Shown here: positions 1 to 8,445 of the stretch, in pieces
How positions within the stretch are numbered: the first letter of the stretch is position 1
How the letters are laid out: every line of letters starts with the position of its first letter
From: Klebsiella sp. RHBSTW-00484
GTDB taxonomy: Bacteria > Pseudomonadota > Gammaproteobacteria > Enterobacterales > Enterobacteriaceae
NCBI RefSeq assembly: GCF_013705725.1
Contig: NZ_CP055481.1
Span: forward strand, 5,394,001-5,458,000
Reading direction: 5' to 3'
DNA: 64,000 bases
Notes under the pieces: model-generated
The model's database searches: none
The model's input: only the letters and a program-made list of their open reading frames with translations
Told to the model about the DNA's origin: nothing
Translations under genes and position numbers: made by a program

Positions 1-125
1 CCGACGAGCCGCTCCCGGCGGAAAAAAAGGACGCGGAAGAACCCGTCGCCCCGCCCACAGCGCAGCCCGCACCGGTCCCGTCGGAAGATAAAAACCCGGC
101 GATGAGGAAAGGGAAGAAGGCATGA
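1..125 (+). CDS. C-terminal tail of a protein, probably a microcompartment shell protein (partial)
   Basis: An open frame enters from the left edge (frame beginning at base 3) and ends with TGA at 123-125. The visible 40 residues are rich in Pro, Glu and Ala and end in a basic tail, MRKGKKA. This looks like a disordered C-terminal extension. The stop overlaps the start of pduL by four bases (ATGA), so the two are translationally coupled. From family knowledge, some GRM2/Pdu shell proteins carry long C-terminal extensions in this position, so a BMC-domain protein is the best guess. No BMC domain is visible in the window, so this is inferred from context alone. Confidence 0.45.
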   Translation, partial: DEPLPAEKKDAEEPVAPPTAQPAPVPSEDKNPAMRKGKKA

Positions 126-742
126 TCGATACTCTGCTACATGAAAAAATCGCCGCCCGCCTGAGCCATGTTTCTCCGGCTATCCCGGTCGGCATCTCTA
201 ACCGCCACGTGCATCTGGCGCAGCAGGACGTCGAAGCTCTGTTCGGTAAGGGTTATGCCCTGACGCCGTTTAAGCCGCTGCGCCAACCGGGGCAGTTCGC
301 CGCCCAGGAGTGCGTCACCGTGGTTGGTCCGAAAGGCTCACTGACTAACGTTCGCGTGCTCGGCCCGACGCGCCCGGTTTCGCAGCTGGAAATCTCCCGT
401 GCCGACTGCTTTACCCTCGGCGTCAAGGCGCCGGTTCGCGAATCGGGTCAACTAGAGAACGCGGGCAGCGCATTGCTGATAGGCCCGGCAGGCCACGTCG
501 AACTGCACTCTCAGGTGATCTGCGCCTGGCGGCATATTCATATGTCACCGCAGGACGCCCGCCAGTTGAATGTCGCTAACGGTCAAAAGGTCAGCGTGCG
601 CAGCGACGGCGAGCGCCAGCTGACTTTCGATGAAGTGGTAGTGCGGGTGCGCGAAGACTTTGCGCTGGAGTTTCATATTGATACCGAAGAGGCCAACGCC
701 GCCGGATTGAAAAACGGCGCGCAGGTCACGCTCATCGGTTAA
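122..742 (+). CDS. pduL: PduL-type phosphate acyltransferase of a microcompartment
   Basis: This 206-aa protein is a phosphotransacylase that would convert acyl-CoA (acetyl-CoA or propanoyl-CoA) to the acyl phosphate and regenerate CoA inside a microcompartment. It carries both PduL metal-binding signatures, GISNRHVHLAQQDVE near residue 24 and WRHIHMSPQDAR near residue 138, whose histidines bind zinc in the family, and PTRPVSQLEIS between them. Its length is normal for PduL. The start overlaps the upstream stop and the next gene follows after 12 bases. Together with the paired SMR transporters downstream this points to a choline-utilization (GRM2-like) locus rather than pdu or eut, but the lyase is outside the window. 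Confidence 0.92.
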   Translation: MIDTLLHEKIAARLSHVSPAIPVGISNRHVHLAQQDVEALFGKGYALTPFKPLRQPGQFAAQECVTVVGPKGSLTNVRVLGPTRPVSQLEISRADCFTLGVKAPVRESGQLENAGSALLIGPAGHVELHSQVICAWRHIHMSPQDARQLNVANGQKVSVRSDGERQLTFDEVVVRVREDFALEFHIDTEEANAAGLKNGAQVTLIG

Positions 743-754
743 CGGAGGCCCGCC

Positions 755-1441
755 ATGACTGACCAACAGATTGAATGCCTGGTTGAACGCATACTCCAAC
801 GCCTGAAACCGCCGGTACTGGTAATGGTGGCCGCCGCAACGGGATATCGGCATGCCATTAGTCAGCGGCTGGCGAGCTGCGGCGAAAGTCTGCATCTGGC
901 GCTGGATAGCGGGATTGAAGACGGTGAGCAGTGGCAGGCTCTGGGTAAAACGCTGCCTGCGGCCGACTGGCAAGATACGCTGCCTTCGGTCCCGTACAAA
1001 GCGCTGCTGCTGCCGTTTCTCGATTATCCGCTGGCAGCAGATCTGGTGAATGGCTCCCTGCACAGCCCGCTTGCCCGGCGCGTGCATGATGCCCTGCTAA
1101 GCGGCCTGCCGGTGCTGGCGCTGCGCTACCATTGCGACCCCGCCAGCGAACTGAACCAGCTACTGGGCGCGCAGCCGAACTCTGCTTACGCCGGGCATAT
1201 GCAGGCCACGCTTGCCCGCCTGGCGGACTGCGGCGTCACGCTGTGTACCATGAATGAGCTGCTGGAAAGACTGGCGTCAGGTAGCGAAGCAGCGCCGGTA
1301 CTGACGAGTACCATGCGGCGTTATCTCACTGTCACAGACGTGGTGAATAATCCAGCGCTGGCTTCAACACCGCAAGCACAGCTGACCGATGCCGCGATCG
1401 ATTTTTTAAAAAACAGAAAAAAAGAACCTTACCTTAAATAG
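755..1441 (+). CDS. Flavoprotein-like protein of the microcompartment operon, function unknown
   Basis: This 228-aa protein starts at an ATG with a good AGGAGG-like site (cggaggcccgccatg). The N-terminal part (VLVMVAAATGYRHAISQRL) resembles the first strand and loop of a flavodoxin/PPC-decarboxylase-like Rossmann fold. A second stretch with the pattern of a buried strand and helix (KALLLPFLDYPLAADLVNGS) follows, and then VHDALLSGLPVLAL. Small flavoprotein-like genes of this sort are found beside pduL in choline-type microcompartment loci, but no enzymatic role has been settled to my knowledge. I see no signal peptide and no typical encapsulation helix. Function is inferred only from fold impression and operon position. 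Confidence 0.55.
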   Translation: MTDQQIECLVERILQRLKPPVLVMVAAATGYRHAISQRLASCGESLHLALDSGIEDGEQWQALGKTLPAADWQDTLPSVPYKALLLPFLDYPLAADLVNGSLHSPLARRVHDALLSGLPVLALRYHCDPASELNQLLGAQPNSAYAGHMQATLARLADCGVTLCTMNELLERLASGSEAAPVLTSTMRRYLTVTDVVNNPALASTPQAQLTDAAIDFLKNRKKEPYLK

Positions 1442-1460
1442 TAAACCCGGAGTTTAACTT

Positions 1461-1874
1461 ATGTCTTCAAAAACAAAGTGTTGGCTATGGATGTTGTTGG
1501 TTATTGTTTCCGAAACCTCAGCCACGTCCACCCTCAAAATGTTCGGTAGCAGTGAAGGTACCACCAAAATGCTGCTGCTCGGACTGCTGATTGTTCTCTA
1601 TTGCACTTGCTACTACTCGCTATCACGGGCGGTAAAAGATATCCCTGTTGGCCTGGCCTACGCCACCTGGTCCGGCACCGGCATTCTGGTCGTTTCCACC
1701 CTGGGTATGGCTTTCTACGGTCAGCATCCGGACACCGCCGCCATTATCGGCATGGCAATCATCGCCAGCGGCATCGTGATCATGAACCTGTTTTCCAAAA
1801 TGGGCAGCGAAGAGAGCGCGGAAGCGCCTGCTGAGCCGGTCGCTTCATCTATGGACAAAAAAGTCGCCAACTAA
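1461..1874 (+). CDS. SMR-family transporter subunit A of a pair (longer partner)
   Basis: This 137-aa protein has four predicted membrane segments and the SMR core: the conserved membrane-embedded glutamate in SETSATSTLK (residue ~18), YYSLSRAVKDIPVGLAYATWSG in segment 2-3, and IASGIVIMNLF in segment 4. A hydrophilic Ala/Glu-rich tail of about 25 residues extends beyond the usual ~110-aa SMR length. The gene is followed 17 bases later by a second SMR gene, the arrangement of obligate heterodimers such as EbrAB or MdtIJ. SMR proteins use the proton gradient to export cationic amines. In this setting the likely substrate is choline, trimethylamine or a related quaternary amine, an inference from the neighbouring microcompartment genes. 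Confidence 0.85.
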   Translation: MSSKTKCWLWMLLVIVSETSATSTLKMFGSSEGTTKMLLLGLLIVLYCTCYYSLSRAVKDIPVGLAYATWSGTGILVVSTLGMAFYGQHPDTAAIIGMAIIASGIVIMNLFSKMGSEESAEAPAEPVASSMDKKVAN

Positions 1875-1891
1875 CAGGAAAGGAAAAGCAT

Positions 1892-2221
1892 ATGTTTAAT
1901 CTCGGATTTTTATGGCTGGCGCTGTCTATCGGCTCCGAAATCACCGGTACGTCAATGATCAAAAAGACCAATGGCTTTAGCAAGTTGGCCCCGTCGGTGC
2001 TGGTGATTTGCGCCTACGGTCTGTGCTATTTCGCCCTCACCCGCGCGATGAGCACCATTCCGGTGGGCGTTGCCTACTCGTTGTGGTGCGGCTTTGGCAT
2101 CGTCGGCGTCACGATTTGCTCGATGATCCTGTATAAGCAAAAACCGGATATCCCGGCAATTATCGCGATGGTGCTGATTATTTCCGGCGGCATCATTATG
2201 AACGTCTTCTCCAGCATGTAA
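1892..2221 (+). CDS. SMR-family transporter subunit B of a pair
   Basis: This 109-aa protein has four membrane segments and is of canonical SMR length. The essential glutamate lies in GSEITGTSMIKKT (residue ~16), followed by TRAMSTIPVGVAYSLWCGFG and the C-terminal LIISGGIIMNVFSSM. RBS aggaaaggaaaagcatatg is appropriate. It very probably forms an antiparallel heterodimer with the product of 1461-1874. It is the last gene of the microcompartment operon. A GC-rich hairpin at 2231-2258 lies just downstream but is followed by A rather than T on this strand, so it is not a textbook intrinsic terminator. Confidence 0.87.
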   Translation: MFNLGFLWLALSIGSEITGTSMIKKTNGFSKLAPSVLVICAYGLCYFALTRAMSTIPVGVAYSLWCGFGIVGVTICSMILYKQKPDIPAIIAMVLIISGGIIMNVFSSM

Positions 2222-2395
2222 GCCCTCCCCGCGCCTTCATCTATTCCGGTGAAGGCGCAAAAAACCTCACAAAATAAGCCGTTATTAGCATAATAAAGAA
2301 ACAAAAAACCATAGCCTGCTAATCAGATAAACAATACCGCTAAAAACACGACGAGGTTCAAAGTTTAAGACTACGCTTATCCATAAATAATATTT

Positions 2396-2411
2396 TGTGA
2401 TTTTAATCGTG
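2396..2411 (+). promoter_or_regulatory. Possible CRP site upstream of the tna operon
   Basis: TGTGATTTTAATCGTG matches the CRP consensus TGTGA-N6-TCACA well in the left half and weakly in the right. It lies 75 bases before the tnaC start, inside an AT-rich region. CRP-dependent control of tna is established in E. coli, which makes the assignment plausible. The otherwise gene-free stretch 2222-2470 holds this site and the hairpin at 2231-2258. Confidence 0.35.
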
Positions 2412-2470
2412 GTTATTTTCTCACTTTTCTTTATTTTTACTGCATCCCTTCACACACAGAGGACGATGTA

Positions 2471-2566
2471 ATGACGCAAAAATCGATTTATCGCCTCATT
2501 GCCCAGGGTGGCCTGGACGACTGGTATAATTTGGATCATCGTATCTCCAACGACTTCCCGCGTTAA
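2471..2566 (+). CDS. tnaC: TnaC tryptophan-sensing leader peptide
   Basis: A 31-codon ORF lies 122 bases upstream of tnaA. Its end reads DDWYNLDHRISNDFPR. The spacing Trp-(3)-Asp-(7)-Pro equals that of E. coli TnaC (W12, D16, P24), the three residues needed for tryptophan-induced ribosome stalling. Here they are W18, D22 and P30. One Arg follows the critical Pro before the TAA stop, whereas in E. coli the Pro is last. The N-terminal part is longer than and unlike E. coli. By analogy, tryptophan binding to the stalled ribosome would block Rho access and allow transcription into tnaA. It is shorter than most gene finders accept. Confidence 0.88.
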   Translation: MTQKSIYRLIAQGGLDDWYNLDHRISNDFPR

Positions 2567-2688
2567 TTCTCCGCTGCTGCCTGCTTCCTAAAATTTTATA
2601 TCAACACTGCGTTTAGTCGCTATTTGTTGCGCCTGTCATTTGTCGCCGAATAGCCAAACGCGGCACAGCATTCCCATGGAGAAAATAA

Positions 2689-4077
<1,389 letters not shown>

Positions 4078-4088
4078 CTCAAGCCCTC

Positions 4089-4111
4089 GGCGCTCTCGCA
4101 ACGGGAGCGCC
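4089..4111 (+). terminator. Stem-loop after tnaA
   Basis: GGCGCTCTCG and CGGGAGCGCC form a 10-bp stem with one wobble pair, beginning 12 bases after the tnaA stop. The following bases (ttaaacttc) are only weakly U-rich. It may terminate part of the transcripts or protect the tnaA mRNA end. That would favour tnaA over tnaB, which lies beyond the inserted repeat element. Confidence 0.4.
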
Positions 4112-4190
4112 TTAAACTTCAAATAACGACTAATTAGCTCAATCACTCGGGTTGCGCTTGGGTAGCCGTTTGCCCGCAGCCCGTTACTTA

Positions 4191-4395
4191 GAGCCTATCC
4201 CAGTAGGCGTAATTGGCGCCGACAGTTTGAACACGGCCAGCGCGCAAGAACCGGAGCGTACACGTAGTACGTGAGGATGATTCGCTACGCTCACCCTTCG
4301 GGTCACCCTAAAGGGCGTTCAAAACTCTGCGAGTTTTGTCTGAGCACTGCCCAGGTTCAAAATGGCAAGCAAAATAGCCCTAATGGGATAGGCTC
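4191..4395. repeat. MITE-like element between tnaA and tnaB
   Basis: A 205-base segment begins GAGCCTATCCCA and ends TGGGATAGGCTC, a perfect 12-bp terminal inverted repeat. It is flanked by the direct triplet TTA (4188-4190 and 4396-4398), consistent with a 3-bp target duplication. It contains no ORF of note. The interior has further inverted sequence, for example around the CACGTAGTACGTG palindrome at 4261. I recognise the terminal sequence as of a type repeated in Klebsiella/Enterobacter intergenic regions, but cannot name the element. It sits within the tna operon and so may carry a promoter, terminator or processing site affecting tnaB. Confidence 0.7.
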
Positions 4396-4425
4396 TTAAT
4401 AGATAGCCACGTGAGGAATAACCTT

Positions 4426-5682
4426 ATGGCTACATTATCAGTCTCAAAAGCGGTCTCAAAAAATACACCGTCGCTGATTGGCGGGGCGATGATCATCGGC
4501 GGTACCATTATTGGCGCAGGTATGTTCTCTTTACCGGTCGTCATGTCTGGATCCTGGTTTTTCTGGTCGCTGCTGGCGCTTATATTTACCTGGTTTTGTA
4601 TGCTGCACTCCGGATTAATGATTCTGGAAGCAAACCTGAATTATCATATTGGTGCCAGCTTCGATACTATTACTAAAGATTTACTGGGTAACGGCTGGAA
4701 TATTATTAATGGTCTCACCGTCGCCTTCGTATTATATATTTTGACCTACGCCTATATCTCCGCCAGCGGTTCGGTTATCCAACATACTTTTGCACAAATG
4801 AATCTCGCGGTACCGGCGCGCTTAGGCGGCCTGGCGTTCGCACTGGTGGTCGCCTTTATTGTCTGGCTGAGCACCAAAGCGGTAAGCCGGATGACCACTA
4901 TCGTGCTGGGTGCCAAAATCCTCACCTTCTTTATGACCTTCGGCGGGCTGATGTGGCACGTCGAGCCCGCTATTTTATTTAACCGCATGGAAGCTAATGC
5001 GTCGTATCTGCCCTACGTGCTGATGACGCTGCCGTTCTGCCTGGCCTCATTTGGCTATCACGGTAACGTCCCCAGCCTGATGAAGTATTACGGTAAAGAT
5101 CCGCTAATCATTCGTCGCTGCCTGCTGCTTGGTACGCTGATGGCGCTGGTGCTGTATATCATCTGGCTGGTCGGCACCATGGGCAATATTCCGCGCCCGG
5201 CGTTTATCGATATCGCCAACAAAGGCGGCAATATTGACGTGCTGGTGCAGACCCTAAGCGGCCTGCTGAACAGCTCCACGCTGGATTTACTGCTGACCGT
5301 ATTCTCTAATTTCGCCGTCGCCAGTTCGTTTCTGGGCGTGACTCTCGGCCTGTTCGATTACCTGGCGGATCTGTTTAAGTTCGACGACAGCCCTCAGGGG
5401 CGTTTTAAAACCGCACTGGTCACCTTTGTGCCGCCGATTGTCGGTGGGCTGCTGTGGCCAAACGGGTTTATTTACGCCATCGGCTTCGCCGGCCTCGCCG
5501 CCACCGTGTGGGCTGCTATCGTTCCCGCTCTTCTGGCACGTGCCTCACGAAAACGGTTTGGTAGCCCGAACTATCGGGTATGGGGCGGCAATGCCATGAT
5601 TATCCTGATTTTATGCTTCGGAGGCGCCAACGCGATAATTCATATCTTATCCAGTTTTAACCTGCTGCCGGTTTATCGCTAA
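4426..5682 (+). CDS. tnaB: Tryptophan permease TnaB
   Basis: This 418-aa aromatic amino acid permease imports tryptophan for TnaA. It starts [22 protein letters not shown], the hallmark first helix of the HAAAP family (TnaB, Mtr, TyrP), and has about eleven membrane segments. I place the start at ATG 4426, nine bases after GAGG, rather than at the in-frame GTG 4411 that overlaps this ribosome site. Length agrees with E. coli TnaB (415 aa). It lies 348 bases after tnaA because of the inserted MITE-like element. Expression probably comes by read-through from the tna promoter, unless the element supplies its own. Confidence 0.93.
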   Translation: MATLSVSKAVSKNTPSLIGGAMIIGGTIIGAGMFSLPVVMSGSWFFWSLLALIFTWFCMLHSGLMILEANLNYHIGASFDTITKDLLGNGWNIINGLTVAFVLYILTYAYISASGSVIQHTFAQMNLAVPARLGGLAFALVVAFIVWLSTKAVSRMTTIVLGAKILTFFMTFGGLMWHVEPAILFNRMEANASYLPYVLMTLPFCLASFGYHGNVPSLMKYYGKDPLIIRRCLLLGTLMALVLYIIWLVGTMGNIPRPAFIDIANKGGNIDVLVQTLSGLLNSSTLDLLLTVFSNFAVASSFLGVTLGLFDYLADLFKFDDSPQGRFKTALVTFVPPIVGGLLWPNGFIYAIGFAGLAATVWAAIVPALLARASRKRFGSPNYRVWGGNAMIILILCFGGANAIIHILSSFNLLPVYR

Positions 5683-5730
5683 ATAAAAAACCGCTTTTAC
5701 TGCCGCCGCTTTTCGTGGCAGGATAAAAAG

Positions 5731-5784
5731 ATGAACAGAGACGTTGTCGTAACTCACCCTTGTCGTTGGTGGCTGCCTGCATAA
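5731..5784 (+). CDS. Trp leader peptide of an attenuator before the second trpS
   Basis: A 17-codon ORF, MNRDVVVTHPCRWWLPA, has a ribosome site (aggataaaaag) directly before its ATG and two consecutive Trp codons at 5767-5772. It ends at 5784 and is followed by alternative RNA hairpins and an intrinsic terminator before a tryptophanyl-tRNA synthetase gene. This is the architecture of the trp operon leader peptide trpL. A ribosome stalled at the Trp pair for lack of charged tRNA-Trp would favour transcription of the synthetase. Tandem Trp codons are very unlikely by chance in so short an ORF at just this position. Confidence 0.85.
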   Translation: MNRDVVVTHPCRWWLPA

Positions 5785-5844
5785 CAGGCGGCATGATTTA
5801 ACGTTTCCCATATTCAGAGCCGCCGGAAGGCGGCTTTGTTGTTT
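5772..5844 (+). promoter_or_regulatory. Transcription attenuator (1:2, 2:3 and 3:4 structures) controlling trpS2
   Basis: Segment 1 (5772-5779, GCTGCCTG) overlaps the second Trp codon and pairs with segment 2 (5785-5792, CAGGCGGC). Segment 2 (GGCGGC, 5787-5792) can instead pair with segment 3 (GCCGCC, 5819-5824). Segment 3 pairs with segment 4 (AGCCGCC 5818-5824 with GGCGGCT 5829-5835) to form a terminator stem followed by TTTGTTGTTT. Stalling at WW would cover segment 1, free segment 2 to capture segment 3, and prevent termination. The pairings are read directly from the sequence. The regulatory logic is inferred from the established E. coli trp attenuator. Confidence 0.82.
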
Positions 5845-5888
5845 CTGAGTGGCGCCTTTCGGCTTAATCACAGCATAAGGAGTCACTC

Positions 5889-6896
5889 ATGAGTACGACA
5901 CAAACTATTCTGACCGGCGACCGTCCAACCGGCCAGCTGCACCTCGGCCACTACGTCGGTTCCCTACGCCAGCGCGTGCAGCTCCAACATGACCACCAGC
6001 AATTTATCCTTGTTGCTGACCTGCAGGGGCTGACCGATAACGGCAGCAATCCGCAAAAAATCAGCAGTAACATCTTTGAAGTGATGGCGGATTATCTGGC
6101 GGTCGGCATCGATCCACAAAAGACGACCATCTGCCTGCAATCAGCCCTGCCGGCGCTGGCGGAACTCAGCGCGCTATATATGAATATCGTCACCGTCGCC
6201 CGCGTTGAGCGTAATCCGACGGTCAAAAATGAAATCGCCCAGAAAGGATTTTCTCGCTCGCTGCCGGTGGGCTTTCTGGCCTACCCCATCAGCCAGGCCG
6301 CTGATATCAGCGCCTTTAAAGCCGAGCTGGTGCCGGTGGGTGACGATCAGCTACCGATGATCGAACAGACCAACGAGATCGTGCACAAAATGAATAGCCT
6401 GACAACGGAGCCAGTATTGCGACACTGCAAGGCACTGCTCAGCGACGTCAGCCGCCTGCCGGGCATTGACGGCAATGCAAAAATGTCGAAATCACTGGGA
6501 AATACGCTCACGCTTTCGGCCAGCGAAGAGGAGATCCACCGCGCGGTCAGCGCCATGTACACCGATCCGAATCACCTGCGAGTTGCCGATCCGGGCCAGA
6601 TAGAAGGTAACGTGGTCTTTACTTATCTCGACGCCTTTCATCCCGATAAAACGTTGGTTGCGGATATGAAAGCACACTATCAGCGTGGTGGTCTTGGGGA
6701 CCGACAGTGCAAGAATGAGCTGGAGTCCTGTTTACAGGAGCTGCTGGCACCGATACGCGAACGCCGGGCGACCTATATTCAGGATAAAGGAATGCTGCTG
6801 GAACTACTGCGCCGGGGAAGCGAACAGGCGCACCAGTTGACTCAACAAACGCTGCATGAAGTAAAACGCGGTCTGGGGCTGCCGGTGCTGTTTTGA
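5889..6896 (+). CDS. Second tryptophanyl-tRNA synthetase, attenuation-controlled
   Basis: This 335-aa class I synthetase charges tRNA-Trp. It has the HIGH-type motif TGQLHLGHYVGS at residue ~14, GDDQLPMIEQTNEI for ATP/Trp binding, and KMSKS (GNAKMSKSLGNTL) near residue 200. Length matches E. coli TrpS (334 aa), but the sequence differs from what I recall of the housekeeping TrpS, which in enterobacteria lies in the dam-gph-trpS region. It is therefore probably an extra copy, trpS2. It follows tnaB and a dedicated Trp-leader attenuator. RBS aaggag precedes ATG 5889. A role in keeping tRNA-Trp charged when tryptophanase depletes tryptophan is inferred; antibiotic (indolmycin-type) tolerance is an alternative. 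Confidence 0.9.
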   Translation: MSTTQTILTGDRPTGQLHLGHYVGSLRQRVQLQHDHQQFILVADLQGLTDNGSNPQKISSNIFEVMADYLAVGIDPQKTTICLQSALPALAELSALYMNIVTVARVERNPTVKNEIAQKGFSRSLPVGFLAYPISQAADISAFKAELVPVGDDQLPMIEQTNEIVHKMNSLTTEPVLRHCKALLSDVSRLPGIDGNAKMSKSLGNTLTLSASEEEIHRAVSAMYTDPNHLRVADPGQIEGNVVFTYLDAFHPDKTLVADMKAHYQRGGLGDRQCKNELESCLQELLAPIRERRATYIQDKGMLLELLRRGSEQAHQLTQQTLHEVKRGLGLPVLF

Positions 6897-6933
6897 GAGT
6901 CAGAGATATCTTCGCAGGCTCCACGAGCTCACA

Positions 6934-7015
6934 GCCGGGTGCGGCTATCTCCCCGGTGGCGGCTGACGCGTTACCGGGGCTACGGGTTCCCAGCCGCCTG
7001 CGGACTGGTAGCCCG
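6934..7015. repeat. REP/palindromic unit interrupted by an IS110-family element
   Basis: GCCGGGTGCGG and CCCCGGTGGCGGCTGACGCG with ttaccggggctacggg are typical enterobacterial REP (palindromic unit) sequence, followed by an inverted unit ending GGTAGCCCG at 7015. The missing half continues after the insertion element as GACAGGCGCAACGCGCCGCC (8406-8425) and CTCCGGG. Joining the two gives an uninterrupted REP, so the element inserted into the repeat. Confidence 0.7.
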
Positions 7016-7100
7016 ATGTGATGGACACCTCCCACCTTACGGCATCAGAACGTGCCAGACTGGAAGTGTTACCTGCAGTCCACAGGAGGAGGTGTCCACC

Positions 7101-8123
7101 ATGAATATTAAACGTATCGGTCTTGACCTGGCAAAAAATGTCTTTCAGATCCATGCTGTGGATCACCATGAACATGTCGTCGTGCGGAAATCTCTCCGCC
7201 GCGCCCACATGCACGCTTATTTCTCTCAGCTGGCTCCCTGCACCATCGGGATTGAAGCCTGCGCATCATCCCACTACTGGTCCCGCGAACTCACCCGCAT
7301 GGGGCATACCGTGCGCATTATTCCCCCGAAATTCGTCAAGCCTTACCTCAAAGGCAACAAGAATGATGCCAACGATGCCGAAGCCATCTGTGAAGCCATC
7401 AGCCGCCCCGCCATGCGCTTCGTCGCGGTTAAGACAGAGCGCCAGCAGACCCTTCAGGCGGAGCATCGCGTGCGGGCCAGAGTGATAAAAAGCCGCACGG
7501 CGCTGTGCAACGAGATACGGGGCTTTCTGGGCGAATTCGGCGTGGTGCTGCCGGTCGGCATCAGCCAGTTGCGTAAGGCGCTGCCGGAGATACTGTCACA
7601 GCAGGAGCAGTGGGATGACCGGTTTATGCGCCTGCTGTGCGAGCTGGCCGAAGAGCTGCGGATGCTGGATGACCGGGTGGCGGGGCATGACCGGCGGCTC
7701 GCAGAGGCGGCGCGGGAAGATATCTGCATCCAGCGGCTGATGAAAATAGAAGGTATCGGCGTGATAACCGCCAGCGCGATGGTGGCGTTGTTGGGTGACG
7801 CGACGCAGTTTAAGAACGGTCGGGAGATGGCGGCTTATGTGGGGCTGGTTCCCCGGCAGCACTCAAGCGGCGGTAAGCAGCAGCTGGGGCATATCAGCAA
7901 GCGGGGTGACAGCTACCTGCGTACGCTGGTCATCCACGGGGCACGGTCAGTTCTGAAGACATGTGCAGGCAAAGAAGACCGGCGGAGCCAGTGGCTGCAG
8001 TCGGTGGCGGAAAGACGGAACCGGAATATCGCGACGGTGGCGCTGGCGAACAAGAATGTGCGGATAGCGTGGGCGGTGATGAGTCGCGGAGAAGATTACC
8101 ATGGCTCACGGGTCGCCGGTTAA
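7101..8123 (+). CDS. IS110/IS1111-family DEDD transposase
   Basis: This 340-aa protein starts at ATG 7101 behind a strong AGGAGG. The N-terminal RuvC-like DEDD domain shows IGLDLAKNVFQIHAVD, IGIEACASSHYW and KNDANDAEAICEA. The C-terminal Tnp_20 domain shows IEGIGVITASAMVALLGD, YVGLVPRQHSSGGKQQLGHISKRG and the serine-bearing DSYLRTLVIHGARS. These are the hallmarks of IS110 transposases, which recombine DNA guided by a structured bridge RNA. The longer frame beginning at 6939 runs through the left end of the element and REP DNA and is not the real start. The gene appears intact. Confidence 0.92.
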   Translation: MNIKRIGLDLAKNVFQIHAVDHHEHVVVRKSLRRAHMHAYFSQLAPCTIGIEACASSHYWSRELTRMGHTVRIIPPKFVKPYLKGNKNDANDAEAICEAISRPAMRFVAVKTERQQTLQAEHRVRARVIKSRTALCNEIRGFLGEFGVVLPVGISQLRKALPEILSQQEQWDDRFMRLLCELAEELRMLDDRVAGHDRRLAEAAREDICIQRLMKIEGIGVITASAMVALLGDATQFKNGREMAAYVGLVPRQHSSGGKQQLGHISKRGDSYLRTLVIHGARSVLKTCAGKEDRRSQWLQSVAERRNRNIATVALANKNVRIAWAVMSRGEDYHGSRVAG

Positions 8124-8387
8124 CCGACGCCCCGTGAGCCATGCAGTAAAAAGAGCAGTAACCCTGTCGTGAGATTGCGAAGCGATTTAGCGTGATGAGT
8201 AACCGGTAAGACCAGCACCTGAGAAATCCGGCCTGTCCGAAGGCTCCCTGCGAAGCAAAGCCGATAGCCCGAAAGGAAGCAGGTGCGCAGAACACATCAT
8301 GGCCCGGGTACGACGGTACCGAACGAGAGGCCGGATATACGAACGCAACTTACCCTGGTGACTCACACAAAAAATAGCTTGCATCAC
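8124..8387 (+). ncRNA. Probable bridge-RNA region of the IS1111-type element
   Basis: The 264 bases between the transposase stop and the right subterminal repeat have no credible ORF and are rich in short inverted segments (for example ccggcctgtccg with the later gaggccgg, and GGGTACGACGGTACC). From family knowledge, IS110-family elements encode a bridge RNA in a non-coding end, downstream of the transposase in the IS1111 subgroup. Its exact boundaries and guide loops cannot be fixed by eye. Confidence 0.4.
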
Positions 8388-8445
8388 GGGAGGTGTCCAT
8401 ATACGGACAGGCGCAACGCGCCGCCTCCGGGAAGAACTCAGCCGC

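Larger units (their letters stand above)
7016..8405 (+). mobile_element. IS110-family element, IS1111 subgroup
   Basis: The element is about 1390 bp. It has perfect 13-bp subterminal inverted repeats ATGGACACCTCCC (7021-7033) and GGGAGGTGTCCAT (8388-8400), set in a few bases from the ends. Such subterminal repeats mark the IS1111 subgroup of IS110. The dinucleotide CG occurs at both junctions (7014-7015 and 8404-8405), and removing the element restores a normal REP palindrome. It carries one DEDD transposase gene and a 264-bp non-coding right end. I cannot name the IS. Confidence 0.8.

Noticed and set aside
545..1087. 180-codon frame on the minus strand over pduL and the flavoprotein-like gene
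   Set aside because: It is the antisense shadow of two well-supported coupled genes in GC-rich DNA.
2231..2258. GC-rich hairpin after the SMR genes as an intrinsic terminator
   Set aside because: The stem is good, but it is followed by A6 rather than T on the coding strand.
5685..5888. T-box riboswitch considered for the trpS2 leader
   Set aside because: No AGGGUGGnACCGCG-type T-box sequence is present; a Trp-Trp leader peptide with alternative hairpins explains the region.
6619..7214. Minus-strand frames at the trpS2-IS junction and the long plus-strand frame from 6939
   Set aside because: They cross REP and IS end sequences without ribosome sites; the transposase has a strong AGGAGG before ATG 7101.
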